Shown: one piece after another, positions 1 through 5,816 of the stretch | How the letters are laid out: each line of letters starts with the position of its first letter | How positions within the stretch are numbered: the stretch's first letter is position 1 | Source of the DNA: Oscillospiraceae bacterium | Lineage (GTDB): Bacteria; Bacillota; Clostridia; Oscillospirales; QAMX01 | Reading direction: 5' to 3' | Assembly: GCA_902772625.1 (NCBI GenBank) | Contig: CACYBP010000257.1 | Location: forward strand, 1 to 6,193 | Length of the DNA stretch: 6,193 bases | Position numbers and translations under genes: made by a program | Notes under the pieces: generated by a model | What the model was told of the DNA's origin: nothing | What the model saw: only the letters and a program-made list of their open reading frames with translations | Database searches by the model: none

Positions 1-395
1 AACCTCTCCCGGCGAAGACTTTTGCCGGAAGGCGCACTTTGGAGGGCATAGCCGCCGGGATAGGAAAGATGTACCTCGCCGTGGCGCGCGAGGATCGCGC
101 CGAGGAAAATCACCGAGCTCCGGAGTTCCGAAGCAAGAAAATCGGGCACGGTGTCCGAGGTCGGGTGCGAGGCGTCCACGAGAAGATCGCTTCCCCGCCT
201 GACCGCCCGGCAGCCGAGAGCTTCGAGGATCTTTACCGTGACCGCCACGTCCAGAATATCCGGCACCCGGTGAAGACAGGTGACGCCGGGGATCAGAAAA
301 GCCGCGGCCAGGATCGGCAGGACGCTGTTTTTGGCTCCCTGCACCGTGATCTCGCCCTTCAGGGGCCTTCCGCCCCGAACCAGAAGTGCATGCAT
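1..395 (-). CDS. MurA-like UDP-GlcNAc 1-carboxyvinyltransferase paralog, N-terminal part
   Basis: The first 131 residues of a protein of the MurA / EPSP synthase superfamily. MurA transfers enolpyruvate from PEP to UDP-GlcNAc, the first committed step of cytoplasmic peptidoglycan precursor synthesis. The family is usually about 420 residues, so roughly 290 lie outside the window. Visible family features are the N-terminal GAKNSVLPILAA segment (Lys22 and Asn23 match the substrate-binding pair of E. coli MurA) and LRSS with Arg92 (E. coli Arg91). The next loop begins PGG but reads PGGYALQSAPSGKSL, where typical MurA has PGGC.IG.RP.DLH. An ungapped alignment puts Tyr116 at catalytic Cys115, Ala121 at Arg120, Gly124 at Asp123 and Ser126 at His125. 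It may therefore be a paralog with altered or lost activity rather than the housekeeping MurA. The ATG at 395-393 is preceded by GGAAAGG about 8 nt upstream. Family assignment is firm; activity is uncertain. Confidence 0.85.
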   Translation of the reverse strand, partial: MHALLVRGGRPLKGEITVQGAKNSVLPILAAAFLIPGVTCLHRVPDILDVAVTVKILEALGCRAVRRGSDLLVDASHPTSDTVPDFLASELRSSVIFLGAILARHGEVHLSYPGGYALQSAPSGKSLRRER

Positions 396-430
396 GGGAT
401 CATCCCTTTCCAATGGGTTTTCTACCCTTC

Positions 431-460
431 AATCTATGCCGCCCCCGCTTTCTTTGACAA
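431..460 (-). promoter_or_regulatory. Possible sigma-A promoter for the murA-like gene
   Basis: On the minus strand TTGTCA (460-455, 5 of 6 to TTGACA) is followed after 18 nt by TAGATT (436-431, 4 of 6 to TATAAT). A start near 424 would give a leader of about 30 nt before the ATG at 395. The -10 match is modest, so this is tentative. Confidence 0.3.
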
Positions 461-513
461 AAACCGGGGAAAGAGAGAAAAGGCAAATTTGGGGCTTGAC
501 AAACCGGGAAAGA
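454..513. repeat. Imperfect direct repeat in the divergent promoter region
   Basis: Two copies of a TTGACA-A(n)-CCGG(G)GAAAGA element begin at 454 and 496, exactly 42 bp apart. They differ only in the lengths of the internal A and G runs (454-474 versus 496-513). The right copy carries the -35 box of the ylxM promoter. The left copy has no -10 box after it on the plus strand, but its complement carries the proposed -35 of the murA-like gene. The 42 bp spacing is four helical turns, so both copies face the same side of the DNA. This could be an operator or a remnant of promoter duplication; no regulator is identified. Confidence 0.5.
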
Positions 514-524
514 TCGTGTATACT
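496..524 (+). promoter_or_regulatory. Sigma-A promoter of the ylxM-ffh-rpsP-khpA-rimM-trmD operon
   Basis: A perfect -35 TTGACA (496-501), a 17 nt spacer and TATACT (519-524, 5 of 6) form a near-consensus housekeeping promoter. Transcription should start near 531, giving a leader of about 79 nt before the ylxM ATG at 610. This is the only strong promoter I see ahead of the six genes, and no terminator interrupts them, so it probably drives the whole operon. Confidence 0.85.
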
Positions 525-530
525 TATGGT

Positions 531-572
531 CTGTAAAGGAAAGCGGCTTTACAAAGGCCTTCTCCTTTACAG
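531..572 (+). promoter_or_regulatory. 5' leader stem-loop at the start of the ylxM-ffh transcript
   Basis: A perfect 10 bp inverted repeat, CTGTAAAGGA (531-540) and TCCTTTACAG (563-572), encloses an inner stem GGCTTT (545-550) with AAGGCC (554-559), which pairs with one G-U and an ACA loop. The structure begins at the predicted transcription start, so the mRNA would carry a hairpin at its 5' end. No U-run follows, so it is not an intrinsic terminator. Possible roles are protection of the 5' end, or control of translation through the alternative pairing listed next. It matches no leader family I know. Confidence 0.6.
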
Positions 573-598
573 AGAACCGGAAGACAGGAAAAGGAAGG
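558..598 (+). promoter_or_regulatory. Possible alternative hairpin masking the ylxM Shine-Dalgarno
   Basis: CCTT (558-561) and CCTTT (564-568), separated by a 2 nt bulge, can pair with AAAGGAAGG (590-598), which contains the ylxM ribosome binding site. These pyrimidines overlap the 3' arm of the leader hairpin at 531-572, so the two structures exclude each other. One leaves the Shine-Dalgarno free and the other hides it. Pyrimidine tracts often complement Shine-Dalgarno sites by chance, so this is a hypothesis. Confidence 0.3.
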
Positions 599-609
599 CG
601 AAGACCGGC

Positions 610-984
610 ATGAAGAGCAACGCGGTGGAAATGGGGCTTCTTTACGATTTTTACGGCGACATGCTCACCGAAAAGCAGAAGCAGATCTTCGACCTCTATC
701 ATAACGAGGATCTGTCTCTGGCCGAGATCGCCGAGATCACCGGCATCACCCGGCAGGGGGTGCGCGATTCGGTGGTGAGAAGCGAGGCCGCCCTCCGGGG
801 GATGGAGGAAAAGACCGGTCTGATTGCCCGCTTCCGGGAGATGGAGGAAAAGCGCGAAGAGGTGCACCGGCTGGTGGACGAATTCGCGAAATCCCCCGAT
901 TTTCATCACATCACCAACGTTTCGGCCGACAAGATCCGCAAGATCTGGTTCCTTTCGCGTTCCGCGGAGGAGACCGAAGGATAA
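610..984 (+). CDS. ylxM: YlxM family (UPF0122) SRP-associated helix-turn-helix protein
   Basis: A 124-residue protein of the UPF0122 / YlxM family, encoded next to ffh in many Firmicutes. YlxM has been linked to modulation of the signal recognition particle, and its fold resembles the sigma-70 region 4 helix-turn-helix. The family signature is clear: LLYDFYGDMLTEKQKQIFDLY (residues 10-30) with a helix-turn-helix at about 36-58 (LSLAEIAEITGITRQGV), followed by a charged helical tail. The usual Ala after RQ is Gly here. The tail (about 90-124) runs somewhat past the usual family length of around 110. The ATG at 610 was chosen because AAGGAAGG lies 11 nt upstream; the in-frame ATG at 631 has no Shine-Dalgarno and would clip the conserved N-terminus. 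The stop TAA is part of the TAAGGA that serves ffh, suggesting translational coupling. Confidence 0.9.
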   Translation: MKSNAVEMGLLYDFYGDMLTEKQKQIFDLYHNEDLSLAEIAEITGITRQGVRDSVVRSEAALRGMEEKTGLIARFREMEEKREEVHRLVDEFAKSPDFHHITNVSADKIRKIWFLSRSAEETEG

Positions 985-993
985 GGACAGAAC

Positions 994-2334
994 ATGGCAT
1001 TTGAAGGGTTGACTGAAAAGCTTTCACGGGTGTTCAAAAAGCTGCGCGGCCGCGGAAAGCTTACTGAAAGCGATATCAAGGAAGCCATGCGCGAGGTGCG
1101 TATGGCCCTTCTGGAGGCCGACGTCAACTACAAGGTCACCCGGGACTTCGTCAAATCGGTCAGCGAACGCGCCGTGGGCGCCGAGGTGATGGAATCCCTC
1201 ACCCCGGGCCAGCAGGTCATCAAGATCGTCAACGAAGAGCTGACCAATCTGATGGGCGGCTCGGTCGCGAAGCTCACCATCTCTCCGAAGCCTCCCACCG
1301 TGATCATGCTGATGGGGCTTCAGGGCGCGGGAAAGACCACCAACGGCACCAAGCTGGCGGCCTATTTCAAAAAGCAGGGCAAAAGGCCTCTGATGGCCGC
1401 CCTGGACGTTTACCGTCCCGCCGCCATCCGGCAGCTGCAGGTCGCCGCGGCCCAGGCTGACATCCCGGTCTTTGAAATGGGGCAGGGGGATCCGGTGGAG
1501 ATCGCCGAAAAGGCTCTGGAGCACGCGCGGCACAACGGCAACGACATGCTGTTTCTGGACACCGCCGGGCGTCTGGCCATCGACGACGGGATGATGGAAG
1601 AGCTTTCCCGCATCGCCTCCCGCGTGGAACCCACCGAAAAGATGCTGGTGGTGGACGCCATGACCGGTCAGGACGCGGTGAACACCGCCGAAAACTTCGC
1701 GAACCGCGTGGGGATCGACTCGGTGATGCTCACGAAGCTGGACGGCGACGCCAGAGGCGGCGCGGCCCTTTCGATCCGGGCGGTCACCGGAAAACCCATC
1801 AAATTCTCCGGCATCGGCGAAAAGATCGAGGCTTCGAACATCGAACCCTTCTATCCCGACCGCATGGCCTCCAGGATCCTGGGAATGGGGGACGTGCTCT
1901 CCCTGATCGAAAAGGCCGAGGAGATGTTCGATCAGAAGAAGGCCGCCGAGCTGGAAGAGAAAATGCGCAAATCCCGGCTTTCGCTGGACGATTTTCTCGA
2001 CCAGATGCGCCAGATGAAAAACATGGACATGTCCCAGATGCTGGGCATGATCCCGGGGATGAAGGCCAATCTCGGCAGCGTCCAGGTGGACGAAAAGGCG
2101 CTGGCCCGCACCGAGGCCATCATCCTTTCGATGACCAAGAAGGAGCGGGACGACCCCGCGATCATCAATTCCAGCCGCAAAAAGCGCATCGCGGCCGGCT
2201 CCGGCACCCGGGTCGAGGACGTGAACCGCATGCTCAAGCAGTTCGATCAGGTGCAGAAGCTGACCAAGCAGATGGCCGGCGGCATGGGCAAAAAGGGCAG
2301 AAGGGGCGGCTTCCGGCTTCCCTTCGGCCGGTAA
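994..2334 (+). CDS. ffh: Signal recognition particle GTPase Ffh (SRP54)
   Basis: Full-length Ffh of 446 residues, the same length as the Bacillus subtilis protein. It binds signal sequences of nascent membrane proteins at the ribosome, pairs with SRP RNA and docks on FtsY in a GTP-dependent cycle. Domains: N helical bundle (about 1-90); G domain with G1 GLQGAGKT (108-115), G2 DVYRPAA (138-144), G3 DTAGR (189-193), G4 TKLD (247-250) and the closing GIGEK (273-277); M domain (about 320-446) with a methionine-rich finger loop around 338-356. The RNA-binding segment SSRKKRIAAGSGT (393-405) is followed by VNRMLKQF. Two small departures from B. subtilis are Asn117 in place of the third Thr of GKTTT and two extra residues in GEKIEASNIEPF. 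AAGGA about 7 nt upstream supports the ATG. Neither ffs RNA nor ftsY lies in the window. Confidence 0.98.
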   Translation: MAFEGLTEKLSRVFKKLRGRGKLTESDIKEAMREVRMALLEADVNYKVTRDFVKSVSERAVGAEVMESLTPGQQVIKIVNEELTNLMGGSVAKLTISPKPPTVIMLMGLQGAGKTTNGTKLAAYFKKQGKRPLMAALDVYRPAAIRQLQVAAAQADIPVFEMGQGDPVEIAEKALEHARHNGNDMLFLDTAGRLAIDDGMMEELSRIASRVEPTEKMLVVDAMTGQDAVNTAENFANRVGIDSVMLTKLDGDARGGAALSIRAVTGKPIKFSGIGEKIEASNIEPFYPDRMASRILGMGDVLSLIEKAEEMFDQKKAAELEEKMRKSRLSLDDFLDQMRQMKNMDMSQMLGMIPGMKANLGSVQVDEKALARTEAIILSMTKKERDDPAIINSSRKKRIAAGSGTRVEDVNRMLKQFDQVQKLTKQMAGGMGKKGRRGGFRLPFGR

Positions 2335-2387
2335 ATCAAGGCTTTATCCCAATGGGGTTGGCATAGAAGAATCCTACTTACAGCTTT

Positions 2388-2392
2388 GGAGG
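2388..2392 (+). promoter_or_regulatory. Strong ribosome binding site for rpsP
   Basis: GGAGG is followed after 10 nt by the rpsP ATG at 2403. It sits at the end of the operon's longest internal gap (2335-2402, 68 nt). In that gap I see only a weak CCAA/TTGG hairpin near 2350-2361 and no convincing internal promoter or terminator. The strong site may raise S16 synthesis above that of its neighbours. Confidence 0.7.
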
Positions 2393-2402
2393 AAAAAACG
2401 TC

Positions 2403-2642
2403 ATGGTCAAAATCAGACTGCGCCGCATGGGCGCGAAGAAGGCTCCTTTCTACCGCATCGTGGTCGCCGATGCCCGGTATCCCCGGGACGGCCGCTTCAT
2501 CGAAGAGCTCGGCACCTACAATCCGATGAAGGACCCCACCGAATTCAAAATCAACGAGGAGAGAGTCCGCGAATGGATCAAGAACGGCGCTCAGCCCACT
2601 GAGACCGTGAAGGCTCTTCTCAAGAAGAACGAGATCCTTTGA
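2403..2642 (+). CDS. rpsP: 30S ribosomal protein bS16
   Basis: A 79-residue bS16, within the usual 75-90 residue range. S16 binds the 5' domain of 16S rRNA and is a core assembly protein of the 30S subunit. The whole family signature is present: [20 protein letters not shown] at the N-terminus, then [20 protein letters not shown], and a C-terminal helix with [16 protein letters not shown]. The start has a strong GGAGG site upstream. It lies between ffh and khpA, as in many Firmicutes. Together with RimM, encoded two genes downstream, it serves small-subunit assembly, which explains the linkage. Its stop codon lies inside a 14 bp palindrome that also covers the khpA ribosome binding site. Confidence 0.98.
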   Translation: MVKIRLRRMGAKKAPFYRIVVADARYPRDGRFIEELGTYNPMKDPTEFKINEERVREWIKNGAQPTETVKALLKKNEIL

Positions 2643-2649
2643 TCAAAGG
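2636..2649. repeat. 14 bp palindrome across the rpsP stop and khpA ribosome binding site
   Basis: CCTTTGATCAAAGG is a perfect palindrome. As RNA it folds into a CCUUU/AAAGG stem with a GAUC loop, extendable by U-G, A-U and G-U pairs to span 2633-2652. It holds the rpsP TGA (2640-2642) and most of the khpA Shine-Dalgarno AAAGGG (2645-2650). Ribosomes finishing rpsP would melt it, so it may couple translation of the two genes. No U-tract follows, so it is not a terminator. Confidence 0.5.
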
Positions 2650-2657
2650 GTTATGCC

Positions 2658-2891
2658 ATGAAGGAACTCTTGATCTTTATCGTCAGCCATCTGGTGGATC
2701 ATCCCGAGGCCATTTCGGTCAACGAGATCCAGAAGAGTGAAAAAGAGATCACCCTGGAGCTCACGGTGGATCCCTCGGATATGGGCAAGGTCATCGGCCG
2801 TCAGGGCCGGATCGCCAAGGCCATCCGCACCCTGATGAAGACCTCGGCCGCGCACGACAATATCCACGTGAACGTGGATATCATGGGCTGA
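2658..2891 (+). CDS. khpA: KH-domain RNA-binding protein KhpA (YlqC family)
   Basis: A 77-residue single KH-domain protein, the normal size for KhpA/YlqC. KhpA binds RNA in the cytoplasm, forms a complex with KhpB (Jag/EloR) in several Firmicutes and has been tied to cell elongation and small-RNA biology. The RNA-gripping GxxG loop is GRQG at residues 47-50 within GKVIGRQGRIAKAIRTL, and the flanking beta strands are ITLELTV and HVNVDI. AAAGGG lies 7 nt before the ATG, and the gap to rpsP is 15 nt. The position between rpsP and rimM is the classic one. khpB is not in the window. The identification is secure; its targets here are unknown. Confidence 0.95.
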   Translation: MKELLIFIVSHLVDHPEAISVNEIQKSEKEITLELTVDPSDMGKVIGRQGRIAKAIRTLMKTSAAHDNIHVNVDIMG

Positions 2892-2894
2892 CCT

Positions 2895-3398
2895 GTGTTG
2901 AAAGAATATCTGGAAGCGGGGAAGATCGTCGGCACCTTCGGCATTCTCGGCGAGGTGCGGATCCTTCCCTGGAGCGACAGCCCCGAATTTCTCCGGGGCT
3001 TTTCGCGTGTCTTTATCGACGGCAAAGAACTGAAGCTTCTCCGCGCCCGGGTGCACAAGGGCATGATCCTCGCGCTTCTCGAGGGGTATTCCACCCCGGA
3101 GGAGGCGATGGTCCTGAAAAACAAGACGGTCTTCATCGCCCGGGCCGACGCCCGCCTTCCGGAAGGGCGCGTGTTCGTGGAGGATCTGATCGGCCTTCCG
3201 GTCTTCGATCTGCGGAAGGGGAGGACCATCGGGACCCTCCGGGAGGTCATGAACCTGCCCGCGGGCGACGTCTACCGGGTGGCCGGGGAAAAGGGCGATA
3301 TCCTGATCCCCGCGGTGCCGGCCTTCCTCCGGGAAGCCGATCCGGAAAAGGGCGAGATCCGCGTGGAGACGATCGAGGGGATGGGCGATGAAGATTGA
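2895..3398 (+). CDS. rimM: Ribosome maturation factor RimM
   Basis: A 167-residue RimM, normal for the family. RimM binds free 30S subunits through S19 and assists late folding of the 16S rRNA 3' (head) domain. The N-terminal RimM beta-barrel covers about residues 5-85, with GKIVGTFGILGEVRILPW and the EGYSTPEEA region. The PRC-barrel domain covers about 95-160, with LIGLPVFD and ILIPAVPAFLREAD. The start is uncertain: GTG at 2895 and TTG at 2898 are adjacent and neither has a clear Shine-Dalgarno. The khpA stop is only 3 nt upstream, so the gene probably relies on ribosomes terminating on khpA. The last 11 nt overlap trmD in another frame, a common Firmicute arrangement that again suggests coupling. 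Confidence 0.95.
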   Translation: MLKEYLEAGKIVGTFGILGEVRILPWSDSPEFLRGFSRVFIDGKELKLLRARVHKGMILALLEGYSTPEEAMVLKNKTVFIARADARLPEGRVFVEDLIGLPVFDLRKGRTIGTLREVMNLPAGDVYRVAGEKGDILIPAVPAFLREADPEKGEIRVETIEGMGDED

Positions 3399-4137
3399 CG
3401 TTCTGACCCTGTTTCCCGAAAGCATCGAGGCGTTTCTCGGGGAAAGCATCATCGGCCGCGCCCGGAAAAAAGGCGCGGTGGAGATCTCCTGCCGCCAGAT
3501 CCGGGATTACACCCTGAACAAGCAGAAGCAGACCGACGATTACCCCTACGGCGGCGGGTACGGCATGGTGATGTATGCCGACGCCCTCTACAACGCCCAC
3601 CGCGCGGTGTTGGAGGAAGCGGGAAAAGAGCATATCCACACGGTGTACATGTCCCCCCAGGGCCAGCTTTTCGACGAGGACAAAGCCCGGGAGCTTGCGG
3701 GATACGACGAGATCATTCTGGTCTGCGGCCATTACGAGGGCGTGGACGAGCGCTTTCTCGAGGAGTGCGTGGACGAGGAGATCTCGCTCGGGAACTTCGT
3801 CCTCACCGGCGGGGAGATCGCCGCGGCGGCGGTGGCCGACGCGGTGGCGCGCCTGGCGCCGGGAGTACTGCGCACCGAGGAATGCTTTACCGACGAAAGC
3901 CTTTACGACGGACGGCTGGAATACCCTCAGTACACCCGTCCGGAGGAATGGCACGGGAAACGCGTGCCGGAGATCCTTTTGTCGGGGGATCACGAAAAGA
4001 TCCGCGCCTGGAGAAGAAAGCAGGGACTTCTGCGCACTTTTGACAAGCGCCCCGATCTCTTCGAGGCCTTCCCCCTGAGCGAGGAGGAGAAGAAGCTCCT
4101 CCGGGAAGAGGGAAGAGACCCCGAAGAAGCCGAATGA
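3388..4137 (+). CDS. trmD: tRNA (guanine-N1-)-methyltransferase TrmD
   Basis: A 249-residue TrmD of typical length. Using S-adenosylmethionine it methylates N1 of G37, 3' of the anticodon, in tRNAs for Leu, Pro and Arg, preventing +1 frameshifting. It works as a homodimer with a SPOUT trefoil knot. Visible motifs are MKIDVLTLFPE, YPYGGGYGMVM (53-63), SPQGQLFDEDKA (89-100), CGHYEGVDER (113-122), SLGNFVLTGGE (133-143) and YPQYTRPEEW (179-188), plus the C-terminal LLSGDHEKIRAWRRKQ. In the segment around the catalytic Asp (E. coli Asp169 in EDSF), this protein reads TDESLYDG, so Glu170 aligns with that Asp while Asp169 sits one position earlier. The start overlaps rimM and has GAGGGG 7 nt upstream. 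It is the last gene of the operon; rplS, often next, is replaced by a terminator. Confidence 0.97.
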   Translation: MKIDVLTLFPESIEAFLGESIIGRARKKGAVEISCRQIRDYTLNKQKQTDDYPYGGGYGMVMYADALYNAHRAVLEEAGKEHIHTVYMSPQGQLFDEDKARELAGYDEIILVCGHYEGVDERFLEECVDEEISLGNFVLTGGEIAAAAVADAVARLAPGVLRTEECFTDESLYDGRLEYPQYTRPEEWHGKRVPEILLSGDHEKIRAWRRKQGLLRTFDKRPDLFEAFPLSEEEKKLLREEGRDPEEAE

Positions 4138-4142
4138 AAAAG

Positions 4143-4181
4143 AAACAGCGTCCCCCGCTCGCGGGCGGGGGACGCTGTTTT
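4143..4181. terminator. Strong, probably bidirectional intrinsic terminator
   Basis: A perfect 16 bp stem (4143-4158 with 4165-4180) and a 6 nt loop lie 5 nt after the trmD stop. On the plus strand the stem ends in TTTT, closing the trmD operon. On the minus strand it is followed by the complement of the A-rich stretch 4138-4145, giving TTTCTTTTT, so it can also stop spoIVA transcripts arriving from the right. This suits two convergent genes, one vegetative and one sporulation-specific. Confidence 0.9.
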
Positions 4182-4199
4182 CGAAAAAGAGTACGCCAT

Positions 4200-4239
4200 G
4201 CCCTCTTCCCCGCGCACGGCGGCAGCGCGGACGAAGGGC
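4200..4239. other. GC-rich imperfect hairpin in the trmD-spoIVA gap
   Basis: Outer arms GCCCT (4200-4204) and AGGGC (4235-4239) enclose CGCGC (4211-4215) and GCGCG (4225-4229). The hairpin would lie in the spoIVA 3' untranslated RNA, 8 nt after its stop. No T-run follows on either strand, so termination probably depends on the stronger hairpin at 4143-4181. Confidence 0.3.
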
Positions 4240-4246
4240 GTTGTTT

Positions 4247-5731
4247 TCAGAGGATGATGCAGATCATCCCGCCCGAACCCTCGTTGATCACCCGCTCCAG
4301 GGTCTCCCGGAACCTGGCGCCTGATTCGCCCGAAACGTGCTCGATCTTGGCGGCCAGCCCCTCGTTGATCAGATCGTTGAGCGATTTCCCGAAGATGTTG
4401 GAATCCCAGAGCTTCGCGGGATCGTCCTCGAATTCGCTGAGCACGTAATCCACCAGCTCCTCGGACTGCTTCTCGCTGCCGACGATGGGGGTGACGGTGC
4501 TCCGGATATTGGCGCGCATAACGTGAAGAGAGGGGGCGCTGGCCGAAAGACGGACGCCGAAGCGCCCGCCCTTCCGGACGATCTCCGGCTCCTCCAGGGT
4601 CATCTCCTCCCGGGAGGGGAGAAGGACGCTGTATCCGGTCTCATAGGCCTCGTCGAGCGAGGAAGCGAAGCGGGCGTACTTCGCACGGAAGGCGGACAGA
4701 GAGGACAAAAGCGGCAGAAGCTCGTCGTCCGAGCTGATCTCTTCGCCCTCGGGAAGCGCGTCGGATAAAAGCCGAAAGTAAAGCGAGCGGGGCGGCGCGA
4801 TCCGGAAGCGCGCGCCGCCGGTGGAAAGATCCACCGCCGTGATCTCGCAGGTCTCCACCGCGTCGAAGGAGGAAAGGCTTTCCGGGATTTTTTCCAGATC
4901 CCGGATCCGCGCCACGCCGCCGAAGGCCTCAAAAAGCGCCTCGCGAAGTGCGGCCGAGGCGGGATGCGCGAGGGGAAGCGAGGCAAGATACGCCGGCAGA
5001 TCCACCGCGATCTCGCCCACCGGGAATTCAAAGAGCAGGGTGCGCAGGATCGCCTCGATCCCCTCCCGGGCAAGATGCAGGATATCCACCGGAAGCACCC
5101 GGGAGGAGGTCTCCTCCGCGATCCTGTCGGCCAGAGCCCTGGTTTCGGCCCTGCCGGGCTCCCGGGAGTTGAGAAGCACGAGATACGGCTTTCCCGCGTC
5201 CCGCAGCTCGGCGATCACCCGCCCCTCGGCCGCGGCGTAGGCCTCCCGGGGCAGATCGGTGACGCTGCCGTCGCTGGTGACCACCAGCCCGACGGTGGCG
5301 TGATCGCGCATGACCCGTCTCGTGCCCTCCTCGGCGGCCTCGGAAAGGGCCACCGCGTCGCCGAACCAGGGCGTATCCACCAGGCGCGGCTCCCCGTTTT
5401 CCTCGCCTCCCAGGGCGCCTTCTACCATGTATCCCACGCAATCGGCCAGACGGACGCGCATCCGCGCGCCGGAAAGGACGATCTCCGCGGCCTTCTCGGG
5501 GATGAATTTCGGCTCTGACGTGGTGATGGTGCGCCCGCCCGCGCTCTGGGGCAGTTCGTCCCGCGCCCGGTCCCGGGCGGCGGGGTCCTCGATGGCGGGA
5601 AGGATCAATTCCTCCATCAGGGCCTTGACCAGGGTGGATTTCCCGGTTCTCACCGGACCCACCACGCCGATATAGATGTTGCCGCCGGTGCGGACGGCGA
5701 TATCCTGATAAATGGACTGTTCGCTCGCCAT
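4247..5731 (-). CDS. spoIVA: Stage IV sporulation protein A, spore coat morphogenetic ATPase
   Basis: Full-length SpoIVA of 494 residues (492 in B. subtilis). Made in the mother cell, it hydrolyses ATP and polymerises irreversibly on the forespore outer membrane as the coat basement layer; in B. subtilis it is anchored by SpoVM and also needed for cortex formation. The N-terminal TRAFAC-type ATPase domain has Walker A GPVRTGKS (25-32, Lys31), the DELPQSAGGRTITTSEPKF segment (58-76) and Asp97 in ADCVGY at the Walker B position. A middle domain follows (about 240-370). The conserved C-terminal region includes EPEIVRKGGRFGVRL (381-395), GSEKQSEELV (418-427), EDDPAKLWDSNIFGKSL and the terminal INEGSGGMICIIL. 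The ATG at 5731-5729 has AAGGAGGG upstream; an in-frame extension to 6031 lacks family similarity and runs past the sigma-E promoter. Identification is secure. Confidence 0.98.
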   Translation of the reverse strand: MASEQSIYQDIAVRTGGNIYIGVVGPVRTGKSTLVKALMEELILPAIEDPAARDRARDELPQSAGGRTITTSEPKFIPEKAAEIVLSGARMRVRLADCVGYMVEGALGGEENGEPRLVDTPWFGDAVALSEAAEEGTRRVMRDHATVGLVVTSDGSVTDLPREAYAAAEGRVIAELRDAGKPYLVLLNSREPGRAETRALADRIAEETSSRVLPVDILHLAREGIEAILRTLLFEFPVGEIAVDLPAYLASLPLAHPASAALREALFEAFGGVARIRDLEKIPESLSSFDAVETCEITAVDLSTGGARFRIAPPRSLYFRLLSDALPEGEEISSDDELLPLLSSLSAFRAKYARFASSLDEAYETGYSVLLPSREEMTLEEPEIVRKGGRFGVRLSASAPSLHVMRANIRSTVTPIVGSEKQSEELVDYVLSEFEDDPAKLWDSNIFGKSLNDLINEGLAAKIEHVSGESGARFRETLERVINEGSGGMICIIL

Positions 5732-5775
5732 AACGTCCCTCCTTGATGTCTCGGATTCCCGTTTCATACGGGGAA

Positions 5776-5804
5776 ACTCTATGCGCCGCGTTTCCGGAAT
5801 ATGC
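5776..5804 (-). promoter_or_regulatory. Sigma-E (mother-cell) promoter of spoIVA
   Basis: Read on the minus strand, GCATATT (5804-5798) fits the sigma-E -35 consensus KMATATT exactly. After a 14 nt spacer, CATAGAGT (5783-5776) matches the -10 consensus CATACAMT at 6 of 8 positions. The start would fall near 5769, leaving about 37 nt before the ATG at 5731, with the Shine-Dalgarno CCCTCCTT complement at 5737-5744. B. subtilis spoIVA is also a sigma-E gene. Confidence 0.75.
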
Positions 5805-5816
5805 GAAAAAAACGGG

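Noticed and set aside
454..482. First TTGACA (454-459) as a second plus-strand promoter
   Set aside because: At 16-18 nt downstream the sequence is a purine run with no resemblance to TATAAT.
39..536. 165-codon plus-strand frame opposite the murA-like gene
   Set aside because: The minus strand encodes recognisable MurA sequence here; the plus-strand product has no recognisable features.
280..609. N-terminal extension of YlxM by 110 residues
   Set aside because: It would cross the strong promoter at 496-524 and overlap the divergent murA-like gene; the family starts near residue 1 of the ATG at 610.
2335..2402. Internal promoter before rpsP
   Set aside because: TTGGCA at 2358-2363 is a partial -35, but no acceptable -10 occurs at 16-18 nt.
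2643..3993. Long minus-strand open frames opposite khpA, rimM and trmD
   Set aside because: They lie antisense to well-identified genes, show no family motifs, and are expected in GC-rich coding DNA where antisense stops are rare.
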